Shown: positions 7,026-14,130, counted from the first letter of the stretch. The stretch is 14,722 nucleotides of DNA from Planctomycetota bacterium (GCA_021778575.1 JAJYCH010000032.1:1-14722), one strand, 5' to 3'. Notes: generated from the sequence alone by a model not told the origin. Program-made: numbers and translations.

Positions 7026-8339
7026 ATGAGCTTACATCCATGGAACCGACGTCCCAGGCCGGAACTCGCCTGGAGCGCCATTGGGGTCGCCCTTCTGGGA
7101 GTGATCGGACTGGCCTTCTCGCTCGGGCAGGCTCTCTCGAAGGCCGGCGCGCCGGAGGTCCCTGCGGCCCGGACGCCTTATGATCCCGATCTGGCCAGGA
7201 AGACCGTGGCCTTCTGGGAAGCGAACGCCCGGCGCGATTCCGAAGGCGCGATCGAACTCAAAGAGCTGGCCGGCGCCTACCTGGCTCTCCAGCGCGAGAC
7301 CGGCGACATCGCCGACGCCGTCCGGGCCGAGGACGCCGCCCGTCGGTCGCTCAAGATCCGCCAGAAAGGCAACACGTCGGCCCTGATCCGTCTGGCCCGG
7401 GCCCTCCTGGCCCAGCACCGTTTCCCCGAGGCGATGGAGGTGGCCGCCAAGGCCGCCGCGGTCGATCCCCAGGCCTCGAGAGTCGTGGCCGACATCCAGC
7501 TCGAACTGGGCGAATACGACGCCGCGACGAAGTCTCTGGCCGCCGTGCCCGCCGAGTCGGACGACATGAACTCCAAGGCCCTTCGCGCCCGCTTCGAGCA
7601 GATCGAAGGGAAGCCGGGGCGGGCGATCGACCTGATGAAGGACGCCCGGAACCTGACCGACGCGCGGCCCGACATGCCCGCCGAGGTTGTCGCCTGGTAT
7701 CATACCATGGTCGGACACATGTTGATCGACACGGGCAAGCTCGACGAGGGCGAGGCCGCCTGCCGCAAGGCCCTCGAGATCTTCCCGAGAGACTACCGGG
7801 CGATGACCGGCATGGCCGAGGCCGCAAACTGGCGAGGCGATCACGAGGCGACCATCGCCTGGGGTCGCAAGGCCCTGGCGATCTGCTCGCAGAACCCGGA
7901 GGCCCTCCGCCTGGTTGGCGAGGCTTACGCCGCGCAAGGCAAGTCAGCCGAGGCCGACGAGCAGTACCGCCTCCTCGAAGTGCTCGCGCACTCATTTCCA
8001 AGAATCTACGATCGCCACTGGGTCTTGTTCTGCGCGGATAACGACCGCAACCTGGACGAGGCGCTCACCCTGGCCCGCAAGGACCTGGAGCTTCGCCATG
8101 ATGTCCACGGCTACGACACCCTGGCCTGGATTTGCTTCAAGAAGGGCCTGCTTCCGGAAGCCTCAAGGATTATGGAAAAGGCCCTCGAGCGAGGAACCCA
8201 GGAAGCTCCCCTGCTCCACCACGCCTCGGTGATCGCCCGAGCCACCGGCGATAAGGCTCGCGCCGATGAACTTCTCGCCCGAGCCCGCGACCTCAATCCC
8301 TACCTCGTCCAGGCCGAGGAGACGACGACCACGAAATGA
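7026..8339 (+). CDS. Membrane-anchored tetratricopeptide repeat (TPR) protein
   Basis: The 437-residue protein has a short basic N-terminus, one membrane segment at about 15-36, and then an alanine-rich helical-repeat body. TPR-like units are visible around 118-148 (LARALLAQHRFPEAMEVAAK), 223-254 (HMLIDTGKLDEGEAACRKAL), 259-291 (GMAEAANWRGDHEATIAWGR), 293-321 (LVGEAYAAQGKSAEADEQYR), 363-392 (LAWICFKKGLLPEASRIMEK) and 396-425. TPR arrays are protein-binding scaffolds; the partner is unknown. The single N-terminal anchor would place the repeats outside the cytoplasmic membrane if the topology is type II (inference). The start has AGGAG six bases upstream, inside a hairpin. As last gene of the PEP-CTERM–DUF4331–TPR cluster it could be an assembly partner of the two exported proteins. 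Confidence 0.87.
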   Translation: MSLHPWNRRPRPELAWSAIGVALLGVIGLAFSLGQALSKAGAPEVPAARTPYDPDLARKTVAFWEANARRDSEGAIELKELAGAYLALQRETGDIADAVRAEDAARRSLKIRQKGNTSALIRLARALLAQHRFPEAMEVAAKAAAVDPQASRVVADIQLELGEYDAATKSLAAVPAESDDMNSKALRARFEQIEGKPGRAIDLMKDARNLTDARPDMPAEVVAWYHTMVGHMLIDTGKLDEGEAACRKALEIFPRDYRAMTGMAEAANWRGDHEATIAWGRKALAICSQNPEALRLVGEAYAAQGKSAEADEQYRLLEVLAHSFPRIYDRHWVLFCADNDRNLDEALTLARKDLELRHDVHGYDTLAWICFKKGLLPEASRIMEKALERGTQEAPLLHHASVIARATGDKARADELLARARDLNPYLVQAEETTTTK

Positions 8340-8344
8340 ACCTC

Positions 8345-8381
8345 GGCGACGGCTGTCGCCTCGGGCTAGAGCTGCTTTTTT
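8345..8381 (+). terminator. Possible terminator of the PEP-CTERM/DUF4331/TPR operon
   Basis: GGCGAC (8345-8350) and GTCGCC (8355-8360) form a 6-bp stem with a GGCT loop five bases after the TPR stop. A run of six T follows at 8376-8381. The T-run is 15 bases from the stem, further than in a standard intrinsic terminator, so this is tentative. The inverted repeat at 8396-8450 may do the job instead. Confidence 0.35.
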
Positions 8382-8395
8382 GGTGTAGCAATCCC

Positions 8396-8450
8396 GTAGG
8401 GTGGGCTCGGCCCACCTTGAATTGAAGGTGGTGGGCCGAGCCTACGCTAC
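8396..8450. repeat. GTAGGGT-type inverted repeat, copy 1
   Basis: Arms 8396-8416 and 8430-8450 pair at 19 of 21 positions around a 13-base loop. Each arm is itself partly self-complementary (GTGGGC…GCCCAC), giving the cruciform look of REP/BIME-like elements. It lies between the convergent ends of the TPR operon and the minus-strand module ending at 8492, where it could stop transcription from both sides. The outer arm sequence (GTAGGGTnGGGCT) recurs in the element at 10968-11070. Confidence 0.7.
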
Positions 8451-8491
8451 GCCGGAGAAGAGAATAGATAAACTTGAAAAATGATCAAAGA

Positions 8492-8890
8492 TTAAGACGT
8501 CATCACAACGGCGTTTGATGGATAGATGTAAACTTCGTCGGTACCCACGCCGCCGAGTTGTGGACCTCGATAGCGGGTTGCCAATCGGGTTGGGTAACGT
8601 TTCAGGAGTTCCAGGGCGGCCAAGGCAATCGGGTTGTTGGTGCCGACGACCTTCACCTGATCGGGGTCGATCAAGAGTCTTGGCAGCGCCTGAGTCAATC
8701 GGCGAATTTCCTCATATCCCAGGAACCAGTTCGTCTCGTTGATTGCTCTTGACGCAAGATAGAGAACCCATTTGTCGCTTTCGCTCCCCTTGAGCCAGAA
8801 GGCGACCTCGACGGGAAACGTTGCATCAAAATGCTTCAAGAGTGTTTCCCCGGCGTCAATCTGATCAATCACCAATGGCCCTTGATCCAT
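8492..8890 (-). CDS. Uncharacterised 132-residue protein paired with the HEPN-like gene
   Basis: I do not recognise a named family. The protein is soluble, with no signal or membrane segment: MDQGPLVIDQIDAGETLLKH, then FPVEVAFWLKG, DKWVLYLASRA, YEEIRRLTQALPRLL, a middle IALAALELLKRYP and an end EVYIYPSNAVVMTS, consistent with a small α/β fold. The ATG at 8890 was chosen over a longer frame reaching 9001 because the extra part is coding in the other frame for the HEPN-like protein, and because GGAG lies 7 bases before it (8898-8901). The gene overlaps the last 22 bases of the HEPN-like gene, which implies coupled translation. It lacks the GSx(8-10)DxD signature of MNT nucleotidyltransferases, the usual HEPN partners. 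The local sequence is AT-richer than its neighbours. Confidence 0.65.
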   Translation of the reverse strand: MDQGPLVIDQIDAGETLLKHFDATFPVEVAFWLKGSESDKWVLYLASRAINETNWFLGYEEIRRLTQALPRLLIDPDQVKVVGTNNPIALAALELLKRYPTRLATRYRGPQLGGVGTDEVYIYPSNAVVMTS

Positions 8891-9291
8891 TGCATCACTC
8901 CGTTCGGTTGATCCGCCACGGCCGCGAATAGCCCCTCGGCCTCGATCTGGTTCTTTCGCTGATATCGACTTTCCACCGTCCAGAGTTCGACTGTCGCCCA
9001 ATGATCGCGTAATAATAGGTTCGACGTCATATCATATTTCAGCCGCGACTCCAAATCGGCCAACCTGACAAGTTCAGTAGGATCGTGAGTCCACGTCTTT
9101 TCGGAAAATTTTTTGTTGATAAAAATGATGTCTGGATGAATAGTCACATATTTGAGAATAAACGCTTTGAAAGCACATTCCACAGCATATCCCGTAAGAT
9201 GATATCCGGCCGACCACCTCTGGGCAAGCAGGAGAGCTTTGGCATCGTCGAGGCGCTCGTCCGCGAACGCTTCCTATTCGGCCTTGTTCAC
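8869..9291 (-). pseudogene. HEPN-like protein gene interrupted by an amber codon
   Basis: Read from the GTG at 9291, the frame gives VNKAE, a TAG at 9274-9276, and then EAFADERLDDAKALLLAQRW, AGYHLTGYAVECAFKAFIL, later THDPTELVRLADLE and a C-terminal ADQPNGVMQWIKGHW. The pattern 'DDAKALL…W…GYxLxGYAVECAxKA' is typical of small HEPN-domain proteins, helical nucleic-acid-linked domains found in many toxin and defence modules. In relatives as I recall them, a tryptophan stands where TAG is (TGG to TAG is one base). The only downstream non-ATG start I see, GTG at 9183, would lose the first helix. Total length without the stop is about 140 codons, normal for the family. The best RX4-6H candidate is R25…H31, not in the usual C-terminal position, so nuclease activity is uncertain. 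If the stop is an error or is read through, the gene is intact. Confidence 0.65.
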
Positions 9292-9333
9292 CTCCAGGCT
9301 ACCCAATGATGGAAATCTGAAGCCATTCTGATA

Positions 9334-9870
9334 TTACCGTTTCGGCACCGCGGTCCCGCATCCCCGGCAGACCTCGGCGTTGAGGTGGATCGGCTTGCCG
9401 CAGTTGGGGCAGACGCGGAATCCGGCTTCGGCTCGACCAGGGGTGGACTTCAAGGTCATCTCGGCCGTGCTGTTCGGGCTCCGGCCGTTCCCCTTGCCGT
9501 TCTTGGCTCCCTTGCCCTTCGCGAGGTGGCCCTGAACCCAGGCTTCGAGCACCGCGGCATCGGCCGAGGTGATCTCCTCGGTCGGCGACTCGGCGACCGT
9601 CGATGATCCCATGCCGGGTGGAACCGGGACAATCCGACCGCAATCGGGACACTTGCCATGGGTGGGCCGCTCGATCGAGCTGACCTTCAGGCGGCGACCG
9701 CACGGACAGGAGAACCGAAGAAAGCCGTCATCGGGCGGCCCCTGATCGCTTCCCGGCCGACGCTTGCGGATCAAGCGGACCTTGGCCGAGCAGCGCGGGC
9801 AAACGACATGCTCGACCCCCGCCGGCGGCATTTCCAGGGCCTGGCCACACCGACATTTCGCCTGTGCCAT
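9334..9870 (-). CDS. Zinc-ribbon protein with three Cys4 clusters
   Basis: The 178-residue protein begins MAQAKCRCGQ. Cysteines fall in three sets of two pairs: C6/C8 with C24/C27, C55/C57 with C74/C77, and C154/C157 with C168/C171. Each set suits one bound zinc. The first two sets share the layout CxCG…CPxC, so the N-terminal half looks like a duplicated ribbon. The linker at about 85-150 is low complexity, with a Lys/Gly/Asn-rich stretch (LAKGKGAKNGKGNGR) that could be disordered or bind nucleic acid. The last ribbon (RVCPNCGKPIHLNAEVCRGCG) is of the common 'zinc-ribbon' type. There is no signal or membrane segment. The ATG at 9870 is preferred over a TTG-initiated extension to 9933 because the zinc motif then starts at once, though its ribosome binding site is weak. 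It lies 73 bases after larE on the same strand and may share its transcript. Function unknown. Confidence 0.72.
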   Translation of the reverse strand: MAQAKCRCGQALEMPPAGVEHVVCPRCSAKVRLIRKRRPGSDQGPPDDGFLRFSCPCGRRLKVSSIERPTHGKCPDCGRIVPVPPGMGSSTVAESPTEEITSADAAVLEAWVQGHLAKGKGAKNGKGNGRSPNSTAEMTLKSTPGRAEAGFRVCPNCGKPIHLNAEVCRGCGTAVPKR

Positions 9871-9920
9871 CCCGATGCCGTCCCGACCCTGGCAGGTCTC
9901 AAGAAGAGGATAAGGAATCA

Positions 9921-9934
9921 AAAACGAAGCCAAC
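9921..9934. repeat. Isolated CGAAGCCAA motif between larE and the zinc-ribbon gene
   Basis: AAAACGAAGCCAAC matches the motif repeated at 11221, 11250 and 11281. It lies in the 73-base gap between two minus-strand genes. A 9-base word recurring four times in intergenic DNA of this window is unlikely by chance. Confidence 0.45.
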
Positions 9935-9943
9935 CGGGCCGAC

Positions 9944-10831
9944 TCACGCCTTCGTCGCGACCGGTTTGGACCCGGCGATCGGCGCGGGCTTCATCAAGCC
10001 CTCCAGCGGGATCAAGGTATTCAGGCTTCCCGAGCGGAACCCTTCCAGGTCGAGCGTGACGAACTTGAACCCCAGCTCGCGGAACGCCGGAATCAAGGCT
10101 TTGCGAACCTCGGGATCAGCTAGCCGAGCGAGATCGTCGATCGGCACCTCGATCCGGGCGAGGTCTCCCTTGTGATACCGGACCCGGAGCAGCTTGAGCC
10201 CCTGGCGGCGGAGCCAACCTTCGGCGGCGTCGACCATCCGGACCTTTTCCGGAGTCACGTCCTCGCCGTAGGCGATCCGGCTCGACAGGCAAGGGGTCGC
10301 CGGCTTGTCCCAGGTGGGCAGGTCCCAGGCTTTGGCCAGTTGTCGGACGTGGTCCTTGGTCAGCCCGGCTTCCTGGAGCGGGTGGCGGACGCCGTGCTCG
10401 GCCGCGGCCTTCATCCCCGGCCGGTGGTCTCCCTGGTCGTCCATGTTCGCGCCCGAGGCGATCGTCTCGACCCCCAGCGCGTTCTTGAGCGACTCCAGCC
10501 GACCGTACAGCTCGCTCTTGCAGAAGTAACAGCGGTCGGAGTTGTTCCGGAGATAGTTCGGGTCGGCGAATTCCTCGGTCCGGATCACCCGGTGAGCGAT
10601 CCCGATCTTCTTCGCCAACTCGGTCGCCTCTTCAAGCTCGCCCGAGGCCAGACTCTCCGAGACCGCCGTGACGGCGATCGTCGCATCGCCCAGAGCGACC
10701 TGAGCCGCCTTGGCCACCACCGCGCTATCCACCCCCCCCGAGTACGCCACGGCCAGCCGACCGTAACCCCGAAGGATCTGGAGCAGTAGATCGCGCCGGG
10801 CGACAAGTTCCGGATCGGTCCAAACGCTCAC
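9944..10831 (-). CDS. larE: ATP-dependent sacrificial sulfur transferase LarE
   Basis: LarE adenylates a carboxylate of the nickel-pincer nucleotide precursor and inserts sulfur, helping to make the cofactor of lactate racemase and related LarA enzymes. The 295-residue cytoplasmic protein has the PP-loop AVAYSGGVDSAVVAKA (SGGVDS at 31-36), NNSDRCYFCKSELY with C101 and C104, GANMDDQGDHRPG, and KPATPCLSSRIAYGE with C181 in the position of the sacrificial cysteine of characterised LarE proteins. The extra CxxC resembles forms proposed to use a cluster or regenerate sulfur (inference). GTG at 10831 is the start because AAGGAGG (10838-10844) lies 6 bases upstream; the open frame reaching 10897 adds a non-conserved Arg-rich stretch. 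No larA, larB or larC is present, so the cofactor genes must lie elsewhere. A close PP-loop relative remains a small possibility. Confidence 0.9.
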   Translation of the reverse strand: MSVWTDPELVARRDLLLQILRGYGRLAVAYSGGVDSAVVAKAAQVALGDATIAVTAVSESLASGELEEATELAKKIGIAHRVIRTEEFADPNYLRNNSDRCYFCKSELYGRLESLKNALGVETIASGANMDDQGDHRPGMKAAAEHGVRHPLQEAGLTKDHVRQLAKAWDLPTWDKPATPCLSSRIAYGEDVTPEKVRMVDAAEGWLRRQGLKLLRVRYHKGDLARIEVPIDDLARLADPEVRKALIPAFRELGFKFVTLDLEGFRSGSLNTLIPLEGLMKPAPIAGSKPVATKA

Positions 10832-10967
10832 GAGCCACCTCCTTCGAGGATACCGTTCGACAATCCCAAGTCCTCTGATTCTATCCCGCCAACACACCGC
10901 GCCTCAAGTGACCCCCAGCCAGGTGTCCGCTATTGGTTTCCGGCACCCACGGTTTTCGATCGCGGTT

Positions 10968-11070
10968 TTTGCCGTAGGGTAGGGCTTGCCCTGCCGATTT
11001 CCCTGTCATATCAAGGAGATACGCCCGAGAACCCCGAAAGCCGGCAGCGCGAGCCCGACCCTACGGCAAA
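10968..11070. repeat. GTAGGGT-type inverted repeat, copy 2
   Basis: Arms 10968-10996 and 11042-11070 pair at 26 of 29 positions around a 45-base centre with no coding potential. The outer bases are TTTGCCGTAGGGT and ACCCTACGGCAAA. The arms share GTAGGGTnGGGCT with the element at 8396-8450, so both belong to one dispersed family. The size (103 bases) and long terminal arms suit a MITE-like non-autonomous element. No transposase or clear target duplication is visible. It sits upstream of larE, between that gene and the CGAAGCCAA array. Confidence 0.7.
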
Positions 11071-11135
11071 GGCCAGAATCCGTTGGCGACCCCCTGACTC
11101 GAACGACAATTCGTTCCCTATCGTGCCAGGAAAAA

Positions 11136-11289
11136 CGAACCCAATGGCAGTCTGGTAAATCTGCGTAAGATGGATCGTTATTTGGTCGAGTCAGCTCGGC
11201 TCACCGTGCTTTGCCCAAAACGAAGCCAAACTCCTCCCACTTTTCCAAACGAAGCCAAAATCACGCGGCTGTTCCCAAATCGAAGCCAA
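11136..11289. repeat. Array of CGAAGCCAA motifs (planctomycete intergenic repeat)
   Basis: Exact copies of CGAAGCCAA start at 11221, 11250 and 11281, spaced 29 and 31 bases apart, each preceded by CCAAA or a close variant (CCAAAA, CCAAA, CCAAAT). A degenerate copy, CGAACCCAA, starts at 11136. The sequence between motifs is not conserved. The array lies in the 631-base gene-free interval between larE and the ECF fusion gene; apart from this array, the inverted repeat at 10968-11070 and the leader of the sigma gene, I see nothing else in that interval. Confidence 0.6.
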
Positions 11290-11379
11290 TTTCCTGGGAT
11301 ATTGACTTAGCTGCGACTCGCCTTCTCGAATAATTTCGTGGTTCGACCCCCCGTCAAACCGCTTTTCCGCGCAAAAATT

Positions 11380-11424
11380 CCAAAAAAGACCGTGTCATCG
11401 AGTTGTCGGCGCGAGTCAGTATGG
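11380..11424 (+). promoter_or_regulatory. Conserved upstream block of the ECF fusion gene
   Basis: CCAAAAAAGACCGTGTCATCG followed by CAGTATGG (11417-11424) resembles CCCAAAAATCCGCGTGTCGTCG and CAGTAATGG before the second ECF gene (14048-14091). GTGTC lies 71 bases before the chosen ATG here and 70 bases before it there. It may be a promoter used by a related or the same sigma factor, or a leader element. Confidence 0.4.
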
Positions 11425-11462
11425 ATGTCGGGCGAGTGATTGGAGGTAGGGGGAGCTCGTGG

Positions 11463-13904
11463 ATGTCGAACAGGGGTTTCGGGTCGAGCTGGCGGGAGAT
11501 CCGTTGCCTGTTTCATGGCGGGACGGTCGCCGGGCTGGATGACGACGAGCTTCTCGAACGGTTCGTGATCGCCCGTGATGAGACGGCATTGAAGGCGCTC
11601 GTTGCCAAGCACGGCCCGCTCGTCCTGGGCGTTTGTCGGCGAATCCTGACCGATTCCGCCGCCGCCGATGATGCGTTCCAGGCGACATTCCTGGTCCTCG
11701 TCGATCGGGCGGGCTCGATCCGAGGTCGCGACCGGCTCGCCACCTGGCTGCATCGTGTTGCGAGGAACGTCGCGCTCCGGTCGAAGCGGCAATCGGCGCG
11801 TCGCGAACTCGTGGAGCGAAACGCGGCCGTCGCCGAGTCTCACCACGATCCGATCGGGACCGAGGCGGAACGGCTCGAACTGCGGGCGTTGATCGACGGC
11901 GAGATCGCGCGTCTCCCTCGGACCCAGCGCGAGCCGGTGATTCTTTGCTACCTCGGGGGCCTGAAGCACGAGGAAGCCGCCGTCGAGCTTGGCCTGTCCG
12001 TGAACCAACTCCGAGGCCGCCTCGACCGCGCCCGAGACCGGCTCCAGGACCGGCTGGCTCGCCGAGGTCTCGCCCCTTCAGGAAATGCGCTGGCGTTGCT
12101 GGCGGCCTCACCTGGGCTTTTTCCCGGTTTGGTGACGACGACCTGTCGAGCGGCCCTGGCGTTCGGGGCCGGTCGAGTGGGCTTGGGCCTGGCCAATGCG
12201 TCGGCGGTCGCTCTATCACGAGGAGTCTTGAAAACGATGATGCTCTCGAAGCTCAAGCTTGGTCTGATGTTAGGGTTCGTCGCGATGCTGACTGCCGTCT
12301 CGGTCGCCGTCTCCCAGTCCGGGCCGGTTGTGGGTCAAAAGGGTCCGCCGGTCGTGAATCAAGATCCGGCGCCGACCGCGACGAAGCGAGAAGGCCGCCG
12401 CCTGATCGACGTGGCCGGGCCACCGGCGGACGGACGAAGGTTTGCTCCGAAACGCGACCCCAATTTGCCGAAGCCGGACCTCAACGCGGCGCCGGAATCG
12501 GTCACAGTGGCGATCTCGGGCGTGATCCGGGATCTCGACGATCGGCCAATCGCCGGCGCGACGGTTTATGCGGTGGGCAGGCAAAGCGTTGAGGTGCCGA
12601 AGCCAACGTTGATCACGACCGTGGTCGGCAAGACGACGACCACCAGAGACGGTTCGTACACCTTTCCCGGCGTCAAGATTCCTACCGGCCGACATCGTGA
12701 CGAGCACCAGGCCGCGACCCCTTACGTCATCTATCAGGTGCAGGCGAGAGCGCCCGGGTACGGATTCGGCTGGCATTCTTTCGAGGGAATGTATGCCATC
12801 AACCCGCCCGATCCCGCTGACATCCAGGGGTACGCCACGCTGGGCACGCCCGTCGTCATGGACGTCTACCTTCGCCCCGAAGCCGATCTCAAGGGGCGTG
12901 TGATCGACGAGAACGAAAAGCCGGTGGCTGGTGTGAAGGTCGGGCTGAATGAAGTGAACCTGATGGATGAGCAAGGGATGGAAACCACCGTCCGAGTCAA
13001 TATAGGTCTCCCGGAAGAATGGCCTGATGGCCTCGGCCAGACCGTGACCGACGCCGATGGGCGTTTCAAGCTGCCGGGCCTGCCCAGCGAGAGCTGCTGC
13101 TGGCTCACCTTCCAACGACCTGACTCGAACGGATCGCGGTGGCTCTTCGCCTCGACCCTGGCCAAGACCAAGACCAACCACGGCCAACCGGTGCGTCACA
13201 ATGGCCGAAGAGCGCACGAAGTTTATCCGAGGGACATGACGGTCTCGATGCCGTCGCCCCGGACGATCGAGGTTCGCGTCGTGGCGGATGACGACGGCAA
13301 GCCGGTCCCGAATATTCGCCTGGACACATTAGGGGATTCACAGGCGACCGGGGTCTGGTCGGGCGGAACCTCGAATGCCGAGGGTCTGGTGGAATTGAGC
13401 TTGCCCGTCGGTCGATACAAGGGTCTCTGTGCCGATCCCGACTCGACCAGTTCCCGATACATCCGCACGTATCGCATGAACTTGGACGTCACCGCCGAGC
13501 CGAAAGTCCAACACCTCGAATTCCGGATGAAGCCTGGATTCGAACTCTTGCTCGAAGCCATCGATCCAGTGACCGGGAATGGGGTTCCCGGCATCTTCTT
13601 CGAGATCAAGAAATCGGCGGATGACCCCTGGGTGCTGGTCGAACCATCGACCTTCCAGAGCGGCCCTAATTCGACGGATGCCAATGGAAAAATCCGCGCG
13701 ATGCTCCCGCCTGGGCCAGGGAAGTCGTACCTGGTGAGGGTTCTCGTTGGCCAGACCGGAGATCCAGCGAACCCGGTCCGGCGTCTGGGTCTTCCCGAGA
13801 AATCCTTCCCCTACGACGTCATCCCGACCGCCAGTCAAGCCTTCGAGCCAGTGGCCGGGAACTGGGCGAGCTTCCGCTTCCTGCTCAAGAAACGGGATCG
13901 CTGA
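11463..13904 (+). CDS. ECF sigma factor fused to a membrane segment and carboxypeptidase-regulatory-like domains
   Basis: The 813-residue protein starts with a full ECF sigma factor: region 2 at about 47-110 (LVLGVCRRILTD, DDAFQATFLVLVDRA, RLATWLHRVARNVAL) and region 4 at about 140-200 (RLPRTQREPVILCYLGGLKH, then EEAAVELGLSVNQLRGRLDR). A hydrophobic linker and a clear membrane segment follow (about 265-284, LKLGLMLGFVAMLTAVSVAV). A proline-rich stretch leads to β-rich repeats of the carboxypeptidase-regulatory type: ISGVIRDLDDRPIAGATVYA (351-370) with RDGSYTFPGV, and LKGRVIDENEKPVAGVKVGL (476-495) with DADGRFKLPGL, with further β-rich units to the end. The predicted layout is sigma domain in the cytoplasm and regulatory domains outside. 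The start at 11463 (SD GGGGGAG, 7 bases upstream) replaces an upstream TTG because it aligns with the paralogues. It may release or activate sigma on an envelope signal; this is inference. Confidence 0.88.
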   Translation: MSNRGFGSSWREIRCLFHGGTVAGLDDDELLERFVIARDETALKALVAKHGPLVLGVCRRILTDSAAADDAFQATFLVLVDRAGSIRGRDRLATWLHRVARNVALRSKRQSARRELVERNAAVAESHHDPIGTEAERLELRALIDGEIARLPRTQREPVILCYLGGLKHEEAAVELGLSVNQLRGRLDRARDRLQDRLARRGLAPSGNALALLAASPGLFPGLVTTTCRAALAFGAGRVGLGLANASAVALSRGVLKTMMLSKLKLGLMLGFVAMLTAVSVAVSQSGPVVGQKGPPVVNQDPAPTATKREGRRLIDVAGPPADGRRFAPKRDPNLPKPDLNAAPESVTVAISGVIRDLDDRPIAGATVYAVGRQSVEVPKPTLITTVVGKTTTTRDGSYTFPGVKIPTGRHRDEHQAATPYVIYQVQARAPGYGFGWHSFEGMYAINPPDPADIQGYATLGTPVVMDVYLRPEADLKGRVIDENEKPVAGVKVGLNEVNLMDEQGMETTVRVNIGLPEEWPDGLGQTVTDADGRFKLPGLPSESCCWLTFQRPDSNGSRWLFASTLAKTKTNHGQPVRHNGRRAHEVYPRDMTVSMPSPRTIEVRVVADDDGKPVPNIRLDTLGDSQATGVWSGGTSNAEGLVELSLPVGRYKGLCADPDSTSSRYIRTYRMNLDVTAEPKVQHLEFRMKPGFELLLEAIDPVTGNGVPGIFFEIKKSADDPWVLVEPSTFQSGPNSTDANGKIRAMLPPGPGKSYLVRVLVGQTGDPANPVRRLGLPEKSFPYDVIPTASQAFEPVAGNWASFRFLLKKRDR

Positions 13905-14047
13905 CCATCGAAACGCGATCTGGCCTGCGAGCGAACCAGAGTTCATCCTACCTGGTAGTCTTCGATTTTCTCGTTGTTCCACCCGGCATTTTGATCGGGT
14001 ACGGCGACGCCAAGAATAACGCTCAGATCTCGCCTTTTTCGTCGAAT

Positions 14048-14091
14048 CCCAAAAATCCGCGTGTCGTCGCTCGCTGGTCGTGCAGTAATGG
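14048..14091 (+). promoter_or_regulatory. Conserved upstream block of the second ECF gene
   Basis: CCCAAAAATCCGCGTGTCGTCG and then CAGTAATGG (14083-14091) parallel the block before the ECF fusion gene, with the same distance to the start codon. The gap between GTGTC and CAGTA differs by three bases (20 against 17). The match could reflect either shared regulation or recent duplication of the gene with its leader. Confidence 0.4.
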
Positions 14092-14130
14092 AGGACGAGA
14101 CGATTTTCGGACGCTGACGAGGATCGACCA

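Noticed and set aside
7032..7937. 301-codon minus-strand open frame opposite the TPR gene
   Set aside because: It is a shadow of the TPR repeats; its apparent regularity mirrors the repeat structure on the other strand.
8891..9001. N-terminal extension of the 132-residue protein
   Set aside because: The extra 37 codons overlap the HEPN-like frame, are Arg/Gly-rich, and a good ribosome binding site precedes the ATG at 8890.
8492..9291. Classical HEPN/MNT toxin–antitoxin pair
   Set aside because: The partner lacks the MNT GSx(8-10)DxD motif, and the HEPN-like protein lacks a clear C-terminal RX4-6H.
11080..11125. Possible tRNA fragment (CCTGACTCGAAC)
   Set aside because: No acceptor stem or cloverleaf can be drawn around it.
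11214..11290. CRISPR array
   Set aside because: The repeated unit is only about 9-15 bases, has three copies with imperfect flanks, and there are no cas genes.
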